A stretch of 40,815 bases of DNA from Alicyclobacillus suci (GCF_017329615.1 NZ_JAFMTW010000029.1:1-40815); one strand, 5' to 3'. Counted from the stretch's first letter, positions 1 through 8,565 are shown. Numbers and translations: made by a program. The notes: generated by a model from the letters alone, not told the origin.

Positions 1-344
1 TTGGCAAGACCCTTTTCTGTAATGGTTGCAAAGACTCGACTGAGTGTTGAGATAGAGGGAACTCGTTTATCCAGGCGAAACCCGCATTGGTAACGGAATC
101 GCAGGTCATTCACGAGCCGCTCATGCAGTCGGGTAAAGGTAGAGATGCCTTCTAATGGTGCTGCTAACAAAGCCCGCAAGATTGCCTAACGATTGATAGG
201 TTTCGAACCCTGGGGTGACGAACTTTCCAACTTCACAGCGTACAGTTGAAGATCTAATGCCGAGAAGAATAGCTCCAAACGCTTACTGGACTCAATTTCT
301 AACCAGGATTCAAAGGAAAACAGAGACTTTTGGAGAAGATACAA
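1..344 (-). pseudogene. Transposase N-terminal fragment with nonsense codon, cut by window edge
   Basis: Reading leftward from a TTG at 344-342, preceded by an AGGAGG-type ribosome binding site (about 358-353), the frame encodes LFSFESWLEIESSKRLELFF, then RALLAAPLEGISTFTRLHER and RFRYQCGFRL. This resembles the N-terminal DUF772-type region of DDE transposases of the IS5/IS1182 sort (family knowledge; the exact IS family is not certain). Codon 53 (188-186) is TAG; relatives, as I remember them, read NREAILRALL here, so a single GAG to TAG change is likely. The frame stays open on both sides of the stop, which points to a recent nonsense mutation. The catalytic DDE part would lie beyond position 1. 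No inverted repeat was identified with confidence. Confidence 0.75.
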
Positions 345-751
345 GTGGACTTCCCTCCTCGAGTATTTCTAGTTTGGTCACTTGAAATCTTCTCGATTTT
401 TGGGGTGAAGTCCTTTTTTAATGCGCTGTTAACCCTTGTCATACAAGGCTTTATAAATCTGCAAAACGCTCATCTATATGTGTGTACATAAAAATCCTTC
501 ATCAGTCAAAAATTTGATTTGTACATCGATAAAATCGATGAATCTGAAACACGCCGACTTCCGGTAATCCGCTTTACAATACGGATGTTCCTTACCGTGG
601 TTTCCTTTATCTTCATGTCCGATCGAATACAAGGAATGGGGATGTGCGTGTGGAAATATTTATAAGACGGTGATTCTAAATTGGTTCATGGGGTAACAGC
701 GGTATTCAGGATACTTAGCAACACCAATATGTGATTCTAGGAGATACTGTT
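345..751. other. Intergenic region between transposase remnant and lipoprotein gene
   Basis: No credible coding frame is seen. The part next to the transposase (about 345-430) should hold one end of the insertion element. A short palindrome (atcgataaaatcgat) lies near 525-540. The segment just before 752 carries the ribosome binding site AGGAGA (739-744) of the following gene. I cannot name a promoter with confidence. Confidence 0.4.
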
Positions 752-1312
752 GTGGTTTTTAACGGAAAAAAATGGCTTGTGGCGCTGTGTGTGGGGACGT
801 TGGTCTTGTCTGGATGCGGGCAAAATTACAATGTTCAATGGACAAAGTATGATTCGCATCAACCGGGCACATGGCAGGTTAATTTTAGTAAGTATCTGAC
901 GGATAGCAGTACAGAATTTCAATGGAAAGTATATGTTGGAGCGAAATCCACAAAGGTTGATTATACAGACTGGACTAGTAACACGACATGGAAGCAGATT
1001 TCTTCAGCAGACGTTAAGAAACAGTTGGGTGCAATGTGGCGACTCGTACCTAGCGGTCATTTTTATTTTTATGAGTTCTCAGTGCCCGGTGTAAATTGGT
1101 GGGGAGCCGGTGCCCCATCAACGATGGTGGGTGTCGCGACAGATACCCGAAATGGAGCCGACAGCAGCCGGGTCGTCCATGACATTTTATTCAGGAGACT
1201 GACGGATGCACCGATTTTGCTTACGACTAAGCCACTGCAATTCACAGATGTTGTGACAAATCAACAGCAACAGTCCATTGCCTTCACGTGGAAGACTGTG
1301 GCAGGGAGGTAA
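752..1312 (+). CDS. Predicted lipoprotein of unknown function
   Basis: The product of about 186 residues starts with a lipoprotein signal: two Lys at positions 6-7, a hydrophobic stretch, and the lipobox LSGC with the lipidated Cys at residue 22. It is therefore expected to be anchored on the outer face of the cell membrane. The rest is rich in Trp, Tyr, Ser and Thr and shows no motif I recognise. The GTG at 752 was chosen because AGGAGA at 739-744 sits 7 bases before it; a GTG at 731 would lie upstream of that site and is less likely. No partner gene is evident; the next gene on the same strand starts about 300 bases later. Confidence 0.7.
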   Translation: MVFNGKKWLVALCVGTLVLSGCGQNYNVQWTKYDSHQPGTWQVNFSKYLTDSSTEFQWKVYVGAKSTKVDYTDWTSNTTWKQISSADVKKQLGAMWRLVPSGHFYFYEFSVPGVNWWGAGAPSTMVGVATDTRNGADSSRVVHDILFRRLTDAPILLTTKPLQFTDVVTNQQQQSIAFTWKTVAGR

Positions 1313-1618
1313 TCCGTGTCATGGAACATGGGTGTAGGACGCACTTATGCTTCTTCCTGAGAATAGTTTCACATGTCAGTGCTGCTTATCGAACGGAGAC
1401 GAGTTTGCTGCGTTGACAATGCAAGTTATTCGGTCGTCTATCCACGGATAGATTTTTCCTTACACCATTCGCCGCCAAGTCTCCATCGCTGTGTAGACGC
1501 GTACGTACCCTTCCTTCATGTATCTTCGCATTATGAGAAATGTGGGTTCCTTCAAATGCGGCACTTTCTGCAAGCTCGAAGGAATCACTGACGTCTTATA
1601 ATGGGAAGGATGTTTCAT
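1313..1618. other. Intergenic region with a possible weak promoter
   Basis: No convincing gene. A TTGACA hexamer at 1413-1418 is followed 17-18 bases later by a poor -10 (around TCTATC, 1437-1442), a possible promoter for the membrane protein gene downstream. A short open frame at 1373-1591 has no ribosome binding site and no recognisable composition. GGGAAGGA at 1603-1610 serves the next gene. Confidence 0.35.
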
Positions 1619-2236
1619 GTGAATCAGAGGGTATCTGCGAAATGGATGCGTGGGGTTGTATGGACGCTATTTCTCAATGGTATCATCCCACTAATTTTAT
1701 ATACAATATTAAAGCACCAGTTATCAAATATACCGGCACTGGCGATTGCCACTGCCATACCCATACTTTACAACGTGTGGACTGTTGTAAACCAACGCCA
1801 AGTAGACATCTTAGCCATATTTGCCATGTTCGGTTTTTTACTGGAGTTAGGTATATTGCTTATGCACGGTAGTGAACAGTTGCTGTTATTGCGTGGAGCG
1901 TTTGTCACAGGAGTGCTTGGACTGACGTTCTTGGTGTCCCTGTTGTGCCCAAGGCCGTTGATGTACTACTTTGCGATTCGATTTAATTCATCCGAAGAAG
2001 GGCGTAACCATTTTTCTTCTTTGTGGAATCATTACGATTTCCGACGCAGATTGCGGATACTAACAATCGTATGGGGAGGTGCGTTGCTGGGTGGGGCACT
2101 GCTTGAAGCTATTCTTGTATACGCCATTTCCCCGACGGAATTTTTGATTGTCTCTCCGTGTATGTCGTACGGGACGATTGGGGTAGCAATTGCATGGACA
2201 CATTGGTATAGAAAAATGATGGTGCGAAAATTGTGA
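1619..2236 (+). CDS. VC0807-family integral membrane protein
   Basis: About 205 residues with roughly six hydrophobic segments. The order of motifs (NGIIPLILY near the start, IPILYNVW, RQVDILAIFAMFG, LLLLRGAFVTGVLGLTFL, RPLMYYFA) matches the VC0807 family, which is related to septation-protein-like inner membrane proteins; its function is unknown. GTG at 1619 was chosen because GGGAAGGA (1603-1610) lies 8 bases upstream; ATG at 1601 and 1610 are upstream of or abutting that site. The protein should sit in the cytoplasmic membrane. The gene stands alone, with the promoter of the dab operon following it. Confidence 0.65.
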   Translation: MNQRVSAKWMRGVVWTLFLNGIIPLILYTILKHQLSNIPALAIATAIPILYNVWTVVNQRQVDILAIFAMFGFLLELGILLMHGSEQLLLLRGAFVTGVLGLTFLVSLLCPRPLMYYFAIRFNSSEEGRNHFSSLWNHYDFRRRLRILTIVWGGALLGGALLEAILVYAISPTEFLIVSPCMSYGTIGVAIAWTHWYRKMMVRKL

Positions 2237-2284
2237 GTGCTCCAATTCAATTCACTGAATCCGGATGGAGGCCTACATTCGAAC

Positions 2285-2313
2285 TTGACGGAGTGTTTGT
2301 TTACGGGTAGGAT
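2285..2313 (+). promoter_or_regulatory. Candidate sigma-A promoter of dab/mps operon
   Basis: TTGACG (2285-2290) and TAGGAT (2308-2313) are separated by 17 bases. It would give a leader of nearly 200 bases before dabB. The -10 is imperfect, so this is a candidate only. Confidence 0.4.
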
Positions 2314-2394
2314 GTTGAAGGCACGATTCAAATTGAATAAATGAAATCCATCTAGGTAGACTTTCAAAAAACCATTTTGGGTTAGTTGACAGTA

Positions 2395-2460
2395 AACCGA
2401 CAATTTTCGAAATGCAACGGTTGCGAAAGGGCCGTGCATTTTGAGGTTGTCGGTTTTTTT
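2395..2460 (+). terminator. Long hairpin with T-tract in leader of dab operon
   Basis: Outer arms AACCGACAA (2395-2403) and TTGTCGGTT (2447-2455) pair perfectly. An inner stem pairs AATGC (2411-2415) and ACGG (2417-2420) with CCGT (2432-2435) and GCATT (2436-2440), with one bulged A. T residues run to 2460. It may end transcription from the upstream gene or act as an attenuator. A second TGTCGGTT at 2480-2487 could compete for the 5' arm. Confidence 0.65.
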
Positions 2461-2512
2461 GTTGAAAAAATGAATTTGATGTCGGTTTTATCCGGTTGAC
2501 AGGAGGTGCGGG

Positions 2513-4018
2513 ATGCTCGTCACAGCATTTTTCTTATCTCTTACGATTTTGATGTTCAGCGCAGCTGTCATATTGCATCCACGTGTTTCCTTGGGCTTTG
2601 TTCGAATTCACGTTGGTATTAGCGTGCTGCCACCGCTGATTGCACTACTGAATCTTGTGACGACAAGTACGAATCGGATCTTTGGTCCTTGGCACCTTGA
2701 TCCCTTAGCTTGGTTGACAACGTTATTCGTCCTTACAATCGGTTCAGTCGTACAGCGCTATTCGATCCGCCAATTGCTTGGGGATCGAAATTATCGAGGA
2801 TATTTTACTTTGTTGACACTCACGACGTGTTCCGCTTCGCTTGCTTGGTTAAGCAATGATCTCCGCCTTTTGCTTGTCTGTTGGGGGGCTACGCTCCTTG
2901 GGCTGACAATGCTTATCGGGTTGAATCGGGAGTGGCGAATTGCGCGAACTGCGGCTGTGCGTACTGGCCGACTATTTGTACTGAGTTGGATGGTTTTGGC
3001 CATCGCGATGACCTGGCTTGCCCTGGTTACGGGACACTGGCAGTTCTCACTTGCGCTTGTCAAAGGCAACATCGCACAACTTGGTTCATGGGAGAGGGTA
3101 GGCATACCCCTGTTATTGGTGATTGCAGTGGCAATTCTAGCTGCACAATACCCTTTTCAGCGCTGGTTGTTGGACTCGGTCGTCGCACCGACGCCTGTGT
3201 CAGCCGTCATGCATGCGGGTGTCGTCAACGCGGGTGGAATTATCTTGACGCGGTTCGCGCCCGTTTTTACCGGCGATTTGGCTCAAATCCTTTTGATTGT
3301 AATCGCCAGTATCTCGGTATTGCTTGGGACCGGAACGATTTTGGTTCAAGTGGATTACAAGCGCCAGTTAGTGGGTTCAACAATTGCGCAGATGGGGTTC
3401 ATGTTGATTCAATGCGCCTTAGGAGCCTATTTAGCAGCCATTATTCACGCGGTGTTACATGGCCTATTCAAGTCTGCTCTTTTCTTACAAGCCGGATCTG
3501 CGGTACATCACAATGAGCCAGCGGATGCGACGACAACGCCAAAACCATCACTTTTATTGAGGTTTGCAGGGCCGGTTTTAGGTCTTTTTGTGGGGATTGG
3601 TTTTTGGCGAATGGTCGAAGGTAGAGGTTTTGATATGATTAGCGCTTTACTCCTGGGATGGTCTGTGGCGTTTGCGTGGTCACACCTCGTGACCTTGGGG
3701 CTAGGGCGTATTGGGCGTACGGTGGGAATCGTTCTGTTGGCGGGATCGTTAATCGTGTTTGGCCTGATTCTTGCCATCTTCTATGTTCTGTTGCACGGCA
3801 CCGTTCCCCAAGCAATCCAACCGCATCCATTCGCTGTCTGTTTGGTTTTATTCGTTCTTTTGACCAGCAGTGTGATAGGTGCGTGGTTGTCGCGCCATCC
3901 ATCTTCTACGTTCTTCTCCGTAGTATATCTTTGGCTGGTACGATTGGGCGAGCCTCATCGCGACTCGGTCGAAAGCCATCCAAAGTATCTTGCAACTAGG
4001 CTGTACTCAAGGAGGTAA
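2513..4018 (+). CDS. dabB: DabB/MpsA, proton-channel-like subunit of inorganic carbon uptake complex
   Basis: A 501-residue membrane protein with about 13 hydrophobic segments and the layout of the NuoL/MrpA antiporter-like family, including the segment TPVSAVMHAGVVNAGG (near residue 230) and a conserved His/Lys-rich stretch around HAVLHGLFKSALFLQAG. In the DAB system it is the cation-conducting partner of DabA and drives uptake of bicarbonate or CO2; the Staphylococcus aureus homologue is MpsA. The identity follows from the adjacent dabA. ATG at 2513 has AGGAGGTG (2501-2508) in front. The stop codon overlaps the ribosome binding site of dabA, so translation of the two is probably coupled. 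The last ~30 residues are polar. Confidence 0.9.
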   Translation: MLVTAFFLSLTILMFSAAVILHPRVSLGFVRIHVGISVLPPLIALLNLVTTSTNRIFGPWHLDPLAWLTTLFVLTIGSVVQRYSIRQLLGDRNYRGYFTLLTLTTCSASLAWLSNDLRLLLVCWGATLLGLTMLIGLNREWRIARTAAVRTGRLFVLSWMVLAIAMTWLALVTGHWQFSLALVKGNIAQLGSWERVGIPLLLVIAVAILAAQYPFQRWLLDSVVAPTPVSAVMHAGVVNAGGIILTRFAPVFTGDLAQILLIVIASISVLLGTGTILVQVDYKRQLVGSTIAQMGFMLIQCALGAYLAAIIHAVLHGLFKSALFLQAGSAVHHNEPADATTTPKPSLLLRFAGPVLGLFVGIGFWRMVEGRGFDMISALLLGWSVAFAWSHLVTLGLGRIGRTVGIVLLAGSLIVFGLILAIFYVLLHGTVPQAIQPHPFAVCLVLFVLLTSSVIGAWLSRHPSSTFFSVVYLWLVRLGEPHRDSVESHPKYLATRLYSRR

Positions 4019-4024
4019 AGCGCG

Positions 4025-6646
4025 TTGGATGGAACATTAACATTACAGCAGCAAATGTCAGCATCGGATGTTTTTCATGATAGTTTCACCGATGACATAG
4101 ATGATGTAGTGCGTTCTGCCAGTCGGGTCATCGTGCCGCTGGGGCCGATTGAATCTTTCGTGGCGCGTAGTCCTTGGGCAGGGCTTGAAGCACAGTCGTT
4201 TGAGCAAGTTGCACGGTGGCTCAAAGAGATTCGTGACGTAGATATGTATCCGAGCGCCTCGTTACTGCTAAAGGCGAAGAATCAAGGTGAAATTGATTCG
4301 AAGTTTCTCGATAAAGGGTTACAACGTTGGCTTGATACACAAGCTCTAAAATTGCCGCGCGATGTTGCGGAACGGTTCTGTCGTGCTGCGCTTCAGTTGG
4401 ATGACCTGCCTGCCAAGTTATTGGCAGAAGCACGTGTAAAGCGTCTCGCAACGAAATTGAATCATCTCGGGTTGCCTGAGATGAAGCGTCGCTCGCTACA
4501 AACATTGAGTTTTCGTTTGCAGCAGCAGCGTGGTGTAGAGGTGGAGCATGATCTGAATCGCCATTTGATTAAGTGGTGCAAATTGTACATTGGTGGATCC
4601 CACGCTGCTTGGTCACTGCCAAACCGCTCGGAAGGTTTCTATCAGGCGTGGCACCGTCTTGTACAATACGATCCCGCACTGAACCGCTCACAACGTCAGC
4701 TCCTGAAAGGTTGGCCGTCAGAGGCGACTGATGCGTTAAGGGAAGCATTAGCAGCCCTACATATTCCTCCGTCTCAAGTTCAGGAATACCTCGAGGCGCA
4801 TTTACTGTCTTTGCCCGGTTGGGCGGGAATGATGTTGTGGCACTCGCAACAAACGCTAACAGAGTATTTGGCTGTCCGAATTTCTATGGAATGGGCGTTG
4901 ATGGAATCTTTCCTGCCTTTACCGGAACAACAATCCGAAGAGCAAGCATTGCTGACTCGATTGATTGCCGCGTGGGCGCATTGGGGGGATTTTCGGGTTG
5001 AATCTTGGCTGCAATTATCCGCTGCGGAGCAAAAAGCGCGCCTGACGCTTGCCTATCGTTTTGACGATTTGGTTCGTCGTCAGCTTTGGCTGGAGGCATG
5101 GGAAGAAACCTACGAAGAACGATTACAAGAAATGATTCTCTCGAAACGGTCGATAGCCCATGAACAACAGTCTGTTTTAGCTCAATTGGCCTTTTGTATT
5201 GATACACGTTCAGAGCCCTTTCGTCGTGCCTTTGAAAAAGCAGGGCCTTTTGAGACGTTTGGTGTTGCCGGTTTTTTCGGGTTACCAATTGAGACGTGTG
5301 AACTTGGCCATAAACACAGTCACGCATCCTTACCGGCGATACTTAAACCGCAATATCAAATCAAGGAAGTTGCCTCTCAGGGCGATTTTGAGTCATATCA
5401 ACAACGCCTACGAGCCGTAAATTCTGTGAAGCAAACGTTTCAAACGATGAAGCAAAACCTCTTGACGAGCTTACTGTTGCCAGAGGTTAGCGGTCCGTGG
5501 CTTAGTATGCAGATGTTGGCCCGTAGCTTTTTCCCGCGTCGGGCCGGTCGTGCCCTTGGGAAGCTGGGACAGGAATGGTTGCGAAAACCTTCTACGGGAC
5601 TTTCGCTTGACTTCGAGCGCATGGAATCGGGATTACCGGTTGGTTTTTCTGAAGAGCAGAAAGTATATTATGTACGGCAGGCACTCAAAATGATGGGTTT
5701 GACTGAGAACTTTGCCCCATTAGTCGTTATTTGTGGGCATGGTAGTCAAAGCACGAACAACCCGTATGCCGCTTCGTTAGACTGCGGCGCTTGTGGCGGG
5801 GCGTCAGGTGCTTTCAATGCGCGCGTATTGGCAACCCTGTGTAACCAGGCACGAGTGCGGGAAGCCCTTGAACATGAGGGCATCGTTATTCCAGAAGATA
5901 CGATATTTGTAGCCGCTGAGCATATCACGACGACCAATGAACTGCGCTGGCTGTACGTCCCTAAACTTTCGGAGGCGGCACAAGAAGCGTTTGATCGAAT
6001 TCGGGCGGCATTGCCAGAGGTCAGTGCACACGTCAACGCAGAGCAATTAGCGCAATTGCCTCATCACGGTGTTCACGTAAAAAAACCGAAGCAAGAAGTA
6101 CAACGTTTAGCGGAAGATTGGAGTGAGATACGCCCGGAATGGGGACTCGCGCGCAACGCCGCATTTGTGATTGGCACTCGCCGACTCACGAGGGAGTGTA
6201 ATTTGGACGGGAGAGTCTTCTTGCACACTTATCACTGGCAAGATGATTATGACGGTGCTCTGCTCTCGAATATTATCGCTGGACCGGCGACAGTGGCGCA
6301 ATGGATAAACCTACAGTATTATGCGTCGACCGTTGCACCCCACTATTTCGGAAGTGGAAACAAAGCCACACAGACCGTGACAGCGGGGGTGGGTGTGATG
6401 CAGGGGAACGCAAGTGATTTATTGTTTGGGCTTCCTTGGCAATCCGTTATGAAATCTGACGAAGAGTTTTACCATGCTCCCTTACGGTTATTGGTGGTTA
6501 TTGAAGCGCCGAATGAATATGTGGATCGACTGATGGAGCATGATGCTGCGTTCCGACAAAAAGTTCAAAATGGGTGGATCCGGCTGGCGGTCGTTAACCC
6601 GGCAGGACGATGGGTGATTTGGCCCAACTATGAGCGCACAAGGTAG
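4025..6646 (+). CDS. dabA: DabA/MpsB (DUF2309), zinc-dependent inorganic carbon uptake subunit
   Basis: An 873-residue protein of the DUF2309 (PF10070) family. All four residues expected to bind zinc in DabA can be seen: Cys391 and Asp393 in AFCIDTRSEPFRR, His572 in VVICGHGSQSTNNPYA, and Cys587 in SLDCGACGGASGAFNAR. The spacings (C-x-D, and 15 residues from His to Cys) equal those of characterised DabA. The domain resembles a beta-carbonic-anhydrase site and works only together with DabB at the membrane; no hydrophobic membrane segments are evident. The start is TTG at 4025, with AAGGAGGT at 4009-4016 overlapping the dabB stop. It is followed with almost no gap by mpsC. Expected phenotype (family knowledge): growth at ambient CO2 and maintenance of membrane potential. 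Confidence 0.95.
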   Translation: MDGTLTLQQQMSASDVFHDSFTDDIDDVVRSASRVIVPLGPIESFVARSPWAGLEAQSFEQVARWLKEIRDVDMYPSASLLLKAKNQGEIDSKFLDKGLQRWLDTQALKLPRDVAERFCRAALQLDDLPAKLLAEARVKRLATKLNHLGLPEMKRRSLQTLSFRLQQQRGVEVEHDLNRHLIKWCKLYIGGSHAAWSLPNRSEGFYQAWHRLVQYDPALNRSQRQLLKGWPSEATDALREALAALHIPPSQVQEYLEAHLLSLPGWAGMMLWHSQQTLTEYLAVRISMEWALMESFLPLPEQQSEEQALLTRLIAAWAHWGDFRVESWLQLSAAEQKARLTLAYRFDDLVRRQLWLEAWEETYEERLQEMILSKRSIAHEQQSVLAQLAFCIDTRSEPFRRAFEKAGPFETFGVAGFFGLPIETCELGHKHSHASLPAILKPQYQIKEVASQGDFESYQQRLRAVNSVKQTFQTMKQNLLTSLLLPEVSGPWLSMQMLARSFFPRRAGRALGKLGQEWLRKPSTGLSLDFERMESGLPVGFSEEQKVYYVRQALKMMGLTENFAPLVVICGHGSQSTNNPYAASLDCGACGGASGAFNARVLATLCNQARVREALEHEGIVIPEDTIFVAAEHITTTNELRWLYVPKLSEAAQEAFDRIRAALPEVSAHVNAEQLAQLPHHGVHVKKPKQEVQRLAEDWSEIRPEWGLARNAAFVIGTRRLTRECNLDGRVFLHTYHWQDDYDGALLSNIIAGPATVAQWINLQYYASTVAPHYFGSGNKATQTVTAGVGVMQGNASDLLFGLPWQSVMKSDEEFYHAPLRLLVVIEAPNEYVDRLMEHDAAFRQKVQNGWIRLAVVNPAGRWVIWPNYERTR

Positions 6647-6653
6647 GGAGTTT

Positions 6654-7019
6654 ATGACGAAATCAAAAGGTACAATTGAGTCCGAAATCAGCAGAGCTTT
6701 AACGCAATGGGAGAAAGATTATCTTGGGCGTGGGTCTCTTCAGGTGAAATCGGATATTTTACGGGATATGATCATTGTCACTTTACGCGGTGTCTTAACG
6801 CCTGCGGAATATTCTCTTTGTAAGGATAAGGAGGGGTTGATGTCGATAAAAAACATTAGAACCAGTTTGGTGGAATCAGGTGTTGAGGATTTAAAGGACA
6901 TGATTCTTAACATTACTGGTTTTGAGGTGGTGAGCTTTCACACCGATATTAGCACGCGTACGGGAGAGCGGATTATGGTTTTTCGGCTTTCAAGCGATTT
7001 ATCAAGCACTTTTTCATAA
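6654..7019 (+). CDS. mpsC: MpsC-family protein (DUF2294)
   Basis: About 121 residues, soluble, matching the DUF2294 / MpsC family (motifs SDILRDMIIVTLRGVLTPAE and FEVVSFHTDISTRTGERIMVF). MpsC is encoded beside mpsA and mpsB in several Firmicutes as part of the membrane-potential-generating system, but its molecular role is not settled. The ATG at 6654 follows AGGTAGGGAG (6641-6650) with a short gap; an ATG at 6630 inside dabA has no ribosome binding site. The site overlaps the dabA stop (6644-6646), so the three genes form one operon. No metal-binding or membrane motif is visible. Confidence 0.85.
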   Translation: MTKSKGTIESEISRALTQWEKDYLGRGSLQVKSDILRDMIIVTLRGVLTPAEYSLCKDKEGLMSIKNIRTSLVESGVEDLKDMILNITGFEVVSFHTDISTRTGERIMVFRLSSDLSSTFS

Positions 7020-7049
7020 AAAAACGGGCCGTCTCAAACTTCGAGGCGG
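7015..7049 (-). terminator. Hairpin with U-run for the leftward merR transcript
   Basis: CCGTCTC (7029-7035) and GAGGCGG (7043-7049) form a stem with one mismatch. On the minus strand it is followed by seven U residues (the A-run near 7018-7024), as expected for an intrinsic terminator of the regulator gene. It lies directly behind the mpsC stop, so the stem may also slow plus-strand transcription. Confidence 0.5.
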
Positions 7050-7179
7050 TCAAGTCACGGATGCGCAGAATTGTAGCTGAATCTCCGATGGCACGGATAT
7101 AGAAATTGCGGGAACAGGCGTTTATGTCTCCGAGTTTGATGTTGAAATTTAGGGTGCGTGTGGATCTCACCCCTAAACA

Positions 7180-7584
7180 TCAAACCGTGCTTCTGGCCCT
7201 TTCCAGTTGCTCATCTAATTGACGGGCTAGTTCCGGATTTTCGTAGGTAGCAATTTTTGAGTCGATAAGCTCAAGGTTTTTCTGTAACTCTTCAATTTGC
7301 TTCACAACTTGCTTGCGGTGTTCTTGAAGCAGTTCCTTTCGCTCGTCGATTGTTTCGATGCCTTGTTTACACCAAGCACTGTACTGTTTGATGTCTTTTA
7401 TGGGCATTCCAGTGTTTTTGAGGCAACAGATCATGGCTAACCAGTTCAGATCTAACTCGGTGAACGTCCGATTCCCTGACTTGTTTCTTGAGATAAACGG
7501 CAACAGCCCTTCTTTGTCGTAATAACGCAGCGTGTGTGCAGACAGTCCGAATTTTTCAGCGACCTCATGAATGGAATAATTCAT
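7180..7584 (-). CDS. MerR-family transcriptional regulator
   Basis: A 134-residue protein beginning with the MerR winged-helix signature (YSIHEVAEKFGLSAHTLRYYDKEGLLPF), followed by a dimerisation coiled coil rich in Glu, Lys and Gln (about residues 85-130). No cysteine cluster for metals is present in the C-terminal part, so it belongs to the aldehyde/oxidant or ligand-responsive kind rather than mercury or copper sensors (inference). ATG at 7584 follows GGGGGAG. It is divergent from a short-chain dehydrogenase, and the gap holds a 19-bp-spaced promoter with an inverted repeat typical of MerR targets. It probably controls itself and that enzyme. Confidence 0.85.
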   Translation of the reverse strand: MNYSIHEVAEKFGLSAHTLRYYDKEGLLPFISRNKSGNRTFTELDLNWLAMICCLKNTGMPIKDIKQYSAWCKQGIETIDERKELLQEHRKQVVKQIEELQKNLELIDSKIATYENPELARQLDEQLERARSTV

Positions 7585-7597
7585 TTTGCTCCCCCAC

Positions 7598-7630
7598 TTG
7601 ACTTAGAGTTAACTCGAAGTACTACTCTAA
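7598..7630 (+). promoter_or_regulatory. MerR-type promoter with 19-bp spacer and operator
   Basis: TTGACT (7598-7603) and TACTCT (7623-7628) are 19 bases apart, the overlong spacer characteristic of MerR-activated promoters. The half-sites TTAGAGT (7603-7609) and ACTCTAA (7624-7630) are perfect inverted repeats, and GAGTTAACTC (7606-7615) is itself palindromic. The promoter points to the dehydrogenase gene. Confidence 0.75.
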
Positions 7631-7686
7631 CCATAGACCACAGCTTTCGAGTTAGCAAGTGGCTGATGATTGGTGAAGGGGAGAAT

Positions 7687-8457
7687 ATGACGATGGAACA
7701 AGCACAAAAAATTGCGTTGGTAACTGGCGGCAGCCGTGGGCTCGGTAGGAATTCGGCTATTGCCCTGTCTAAAAAAGGCTTTGACGTGATTGTCACTTAC
7801 CACTCACGAAAAGATGAAGCTGAATCCGTGGTTAAGGAAATTGAGGGGAACGGCCAAAAAGCTGCGGCGCTGCAATTTGATGCGGGTGACGTTGCCTCTT
7901 TTGATGCATTCATCTTGCGATTGACCGATGTGCTGAAAGAAAAGTGGAATACAGAACAGATTTACGCACTGATTAACAATGCGGGATTTGGAATACACAG
8001 TTCGCTTGCGGAGACTACGGAGGAGCAATTCGACAGCCTGATGAATGTGCATTTAAAGGGCGTGTTTTTCTTGACACAAAAGTTGCTTCCTCGCATTGCG
8101 GACAACGGAAGAGTCATCAACGTTTCGACTGGTTTAGCGAGGTTTACGTTGGCGGGGTATGGCGCTTATGCGGCTATGAAAGGCGCCATCGAAGTCCTGA
8201 CGAGGTATATGGCCAAAGAGTGGGGTAGCAGGGGCATTCGGGTCAATGCAATTGCGCCTGGTGCGATTGCTACGGACTTTCAAGATGGTGCGGTCAGGGA
8301 CAATCCGGATTTGAATCGGTTTATCGGATCGCAAATAGCACTAGGCAGAGTTGGGGAGCCCGACGACATCGGTGGCGTGGTCGCGTCTTTGTGCACCGAC
8401 GAAATGGGTTGGGTAAATGGACAACGCATTGAGGCGTCCGGCGGTATGCTCCTCTGA
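7687..8457 (+). CDS. Short-chain dehydrogenase/reductase (SDR)
   Basis: About 256 residues of the classical SDR fold: the nucleotide-binding motif TGGSRGLG near residue 14, NNAG in the middle, the catalytic Ser in NVSTGLARF and the YGAYAAMK motif holding Tyr and Lys, then PGAIATDF. It is a soluble NAD(P)H-dependent oxidoreductase of unknown substrate, close in length to 3-oxoacyl-ACP reductase-like SDRs. The start at ATG 7687 follows GGGGAG; ATG 7693 is an alternative. It is divergent from a MerR regulator and has a MerR-type promoter, so expression probably responds to a small molecule or an aldehyde. A strong terminator follows. Confidence 0.85.
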   Translation: MTMEQAQKIALVTGGSRGLGRNSAIALSKKGFDVIVTYHSRKDEAESVVKEIEGNGQKAAALQFDAGDVASFDAFILRLTDVLKEKWNTEQIYALINNAGFGIHSSLAETTEEQFDSLMNVHLKGVFFLTQKLLPRIADNGRVINVSTGLARFTLAGYGAYAAMKGAIEVLTRYMAKEWGSRGIRVNAIAPGAIATDFQDGAVRDNPDLNRFIGSQIALGRVGEPDDIGGVVASLCTDEMGWVNGQRIEASGGMLL

Positions 8458-8565
8458 GCGAAGCATTTCATTGCCATGTGGCAATTGATGTGATGGATTG
8501 TCTAAAGTGGCAGCTTTGCCATGCAAAAATCGGGTAAGCCATCGGAAGTTAACGGAGGTTGTGGT

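Noticed and set aside
1373..1872. Overlapping small open frames before and across the VC0807-type gene
   Set aside because: No ribosome binding sites, composition unlike protein, and they overlap a better-supported gene in another frame.
2032..2439. A 135-codon minus-strand frame under the membrane protein gene
   Set aside because: It covers the 3' end of a recognised gene and the dab leader hairpin; shadow frame.
6973..7170. A 65-codon minus-strand frame between mpsC and merR
   Set aside because: It overlaps the mpsC end and a terminator stem, has no ribosome binding site and no recognisable family.
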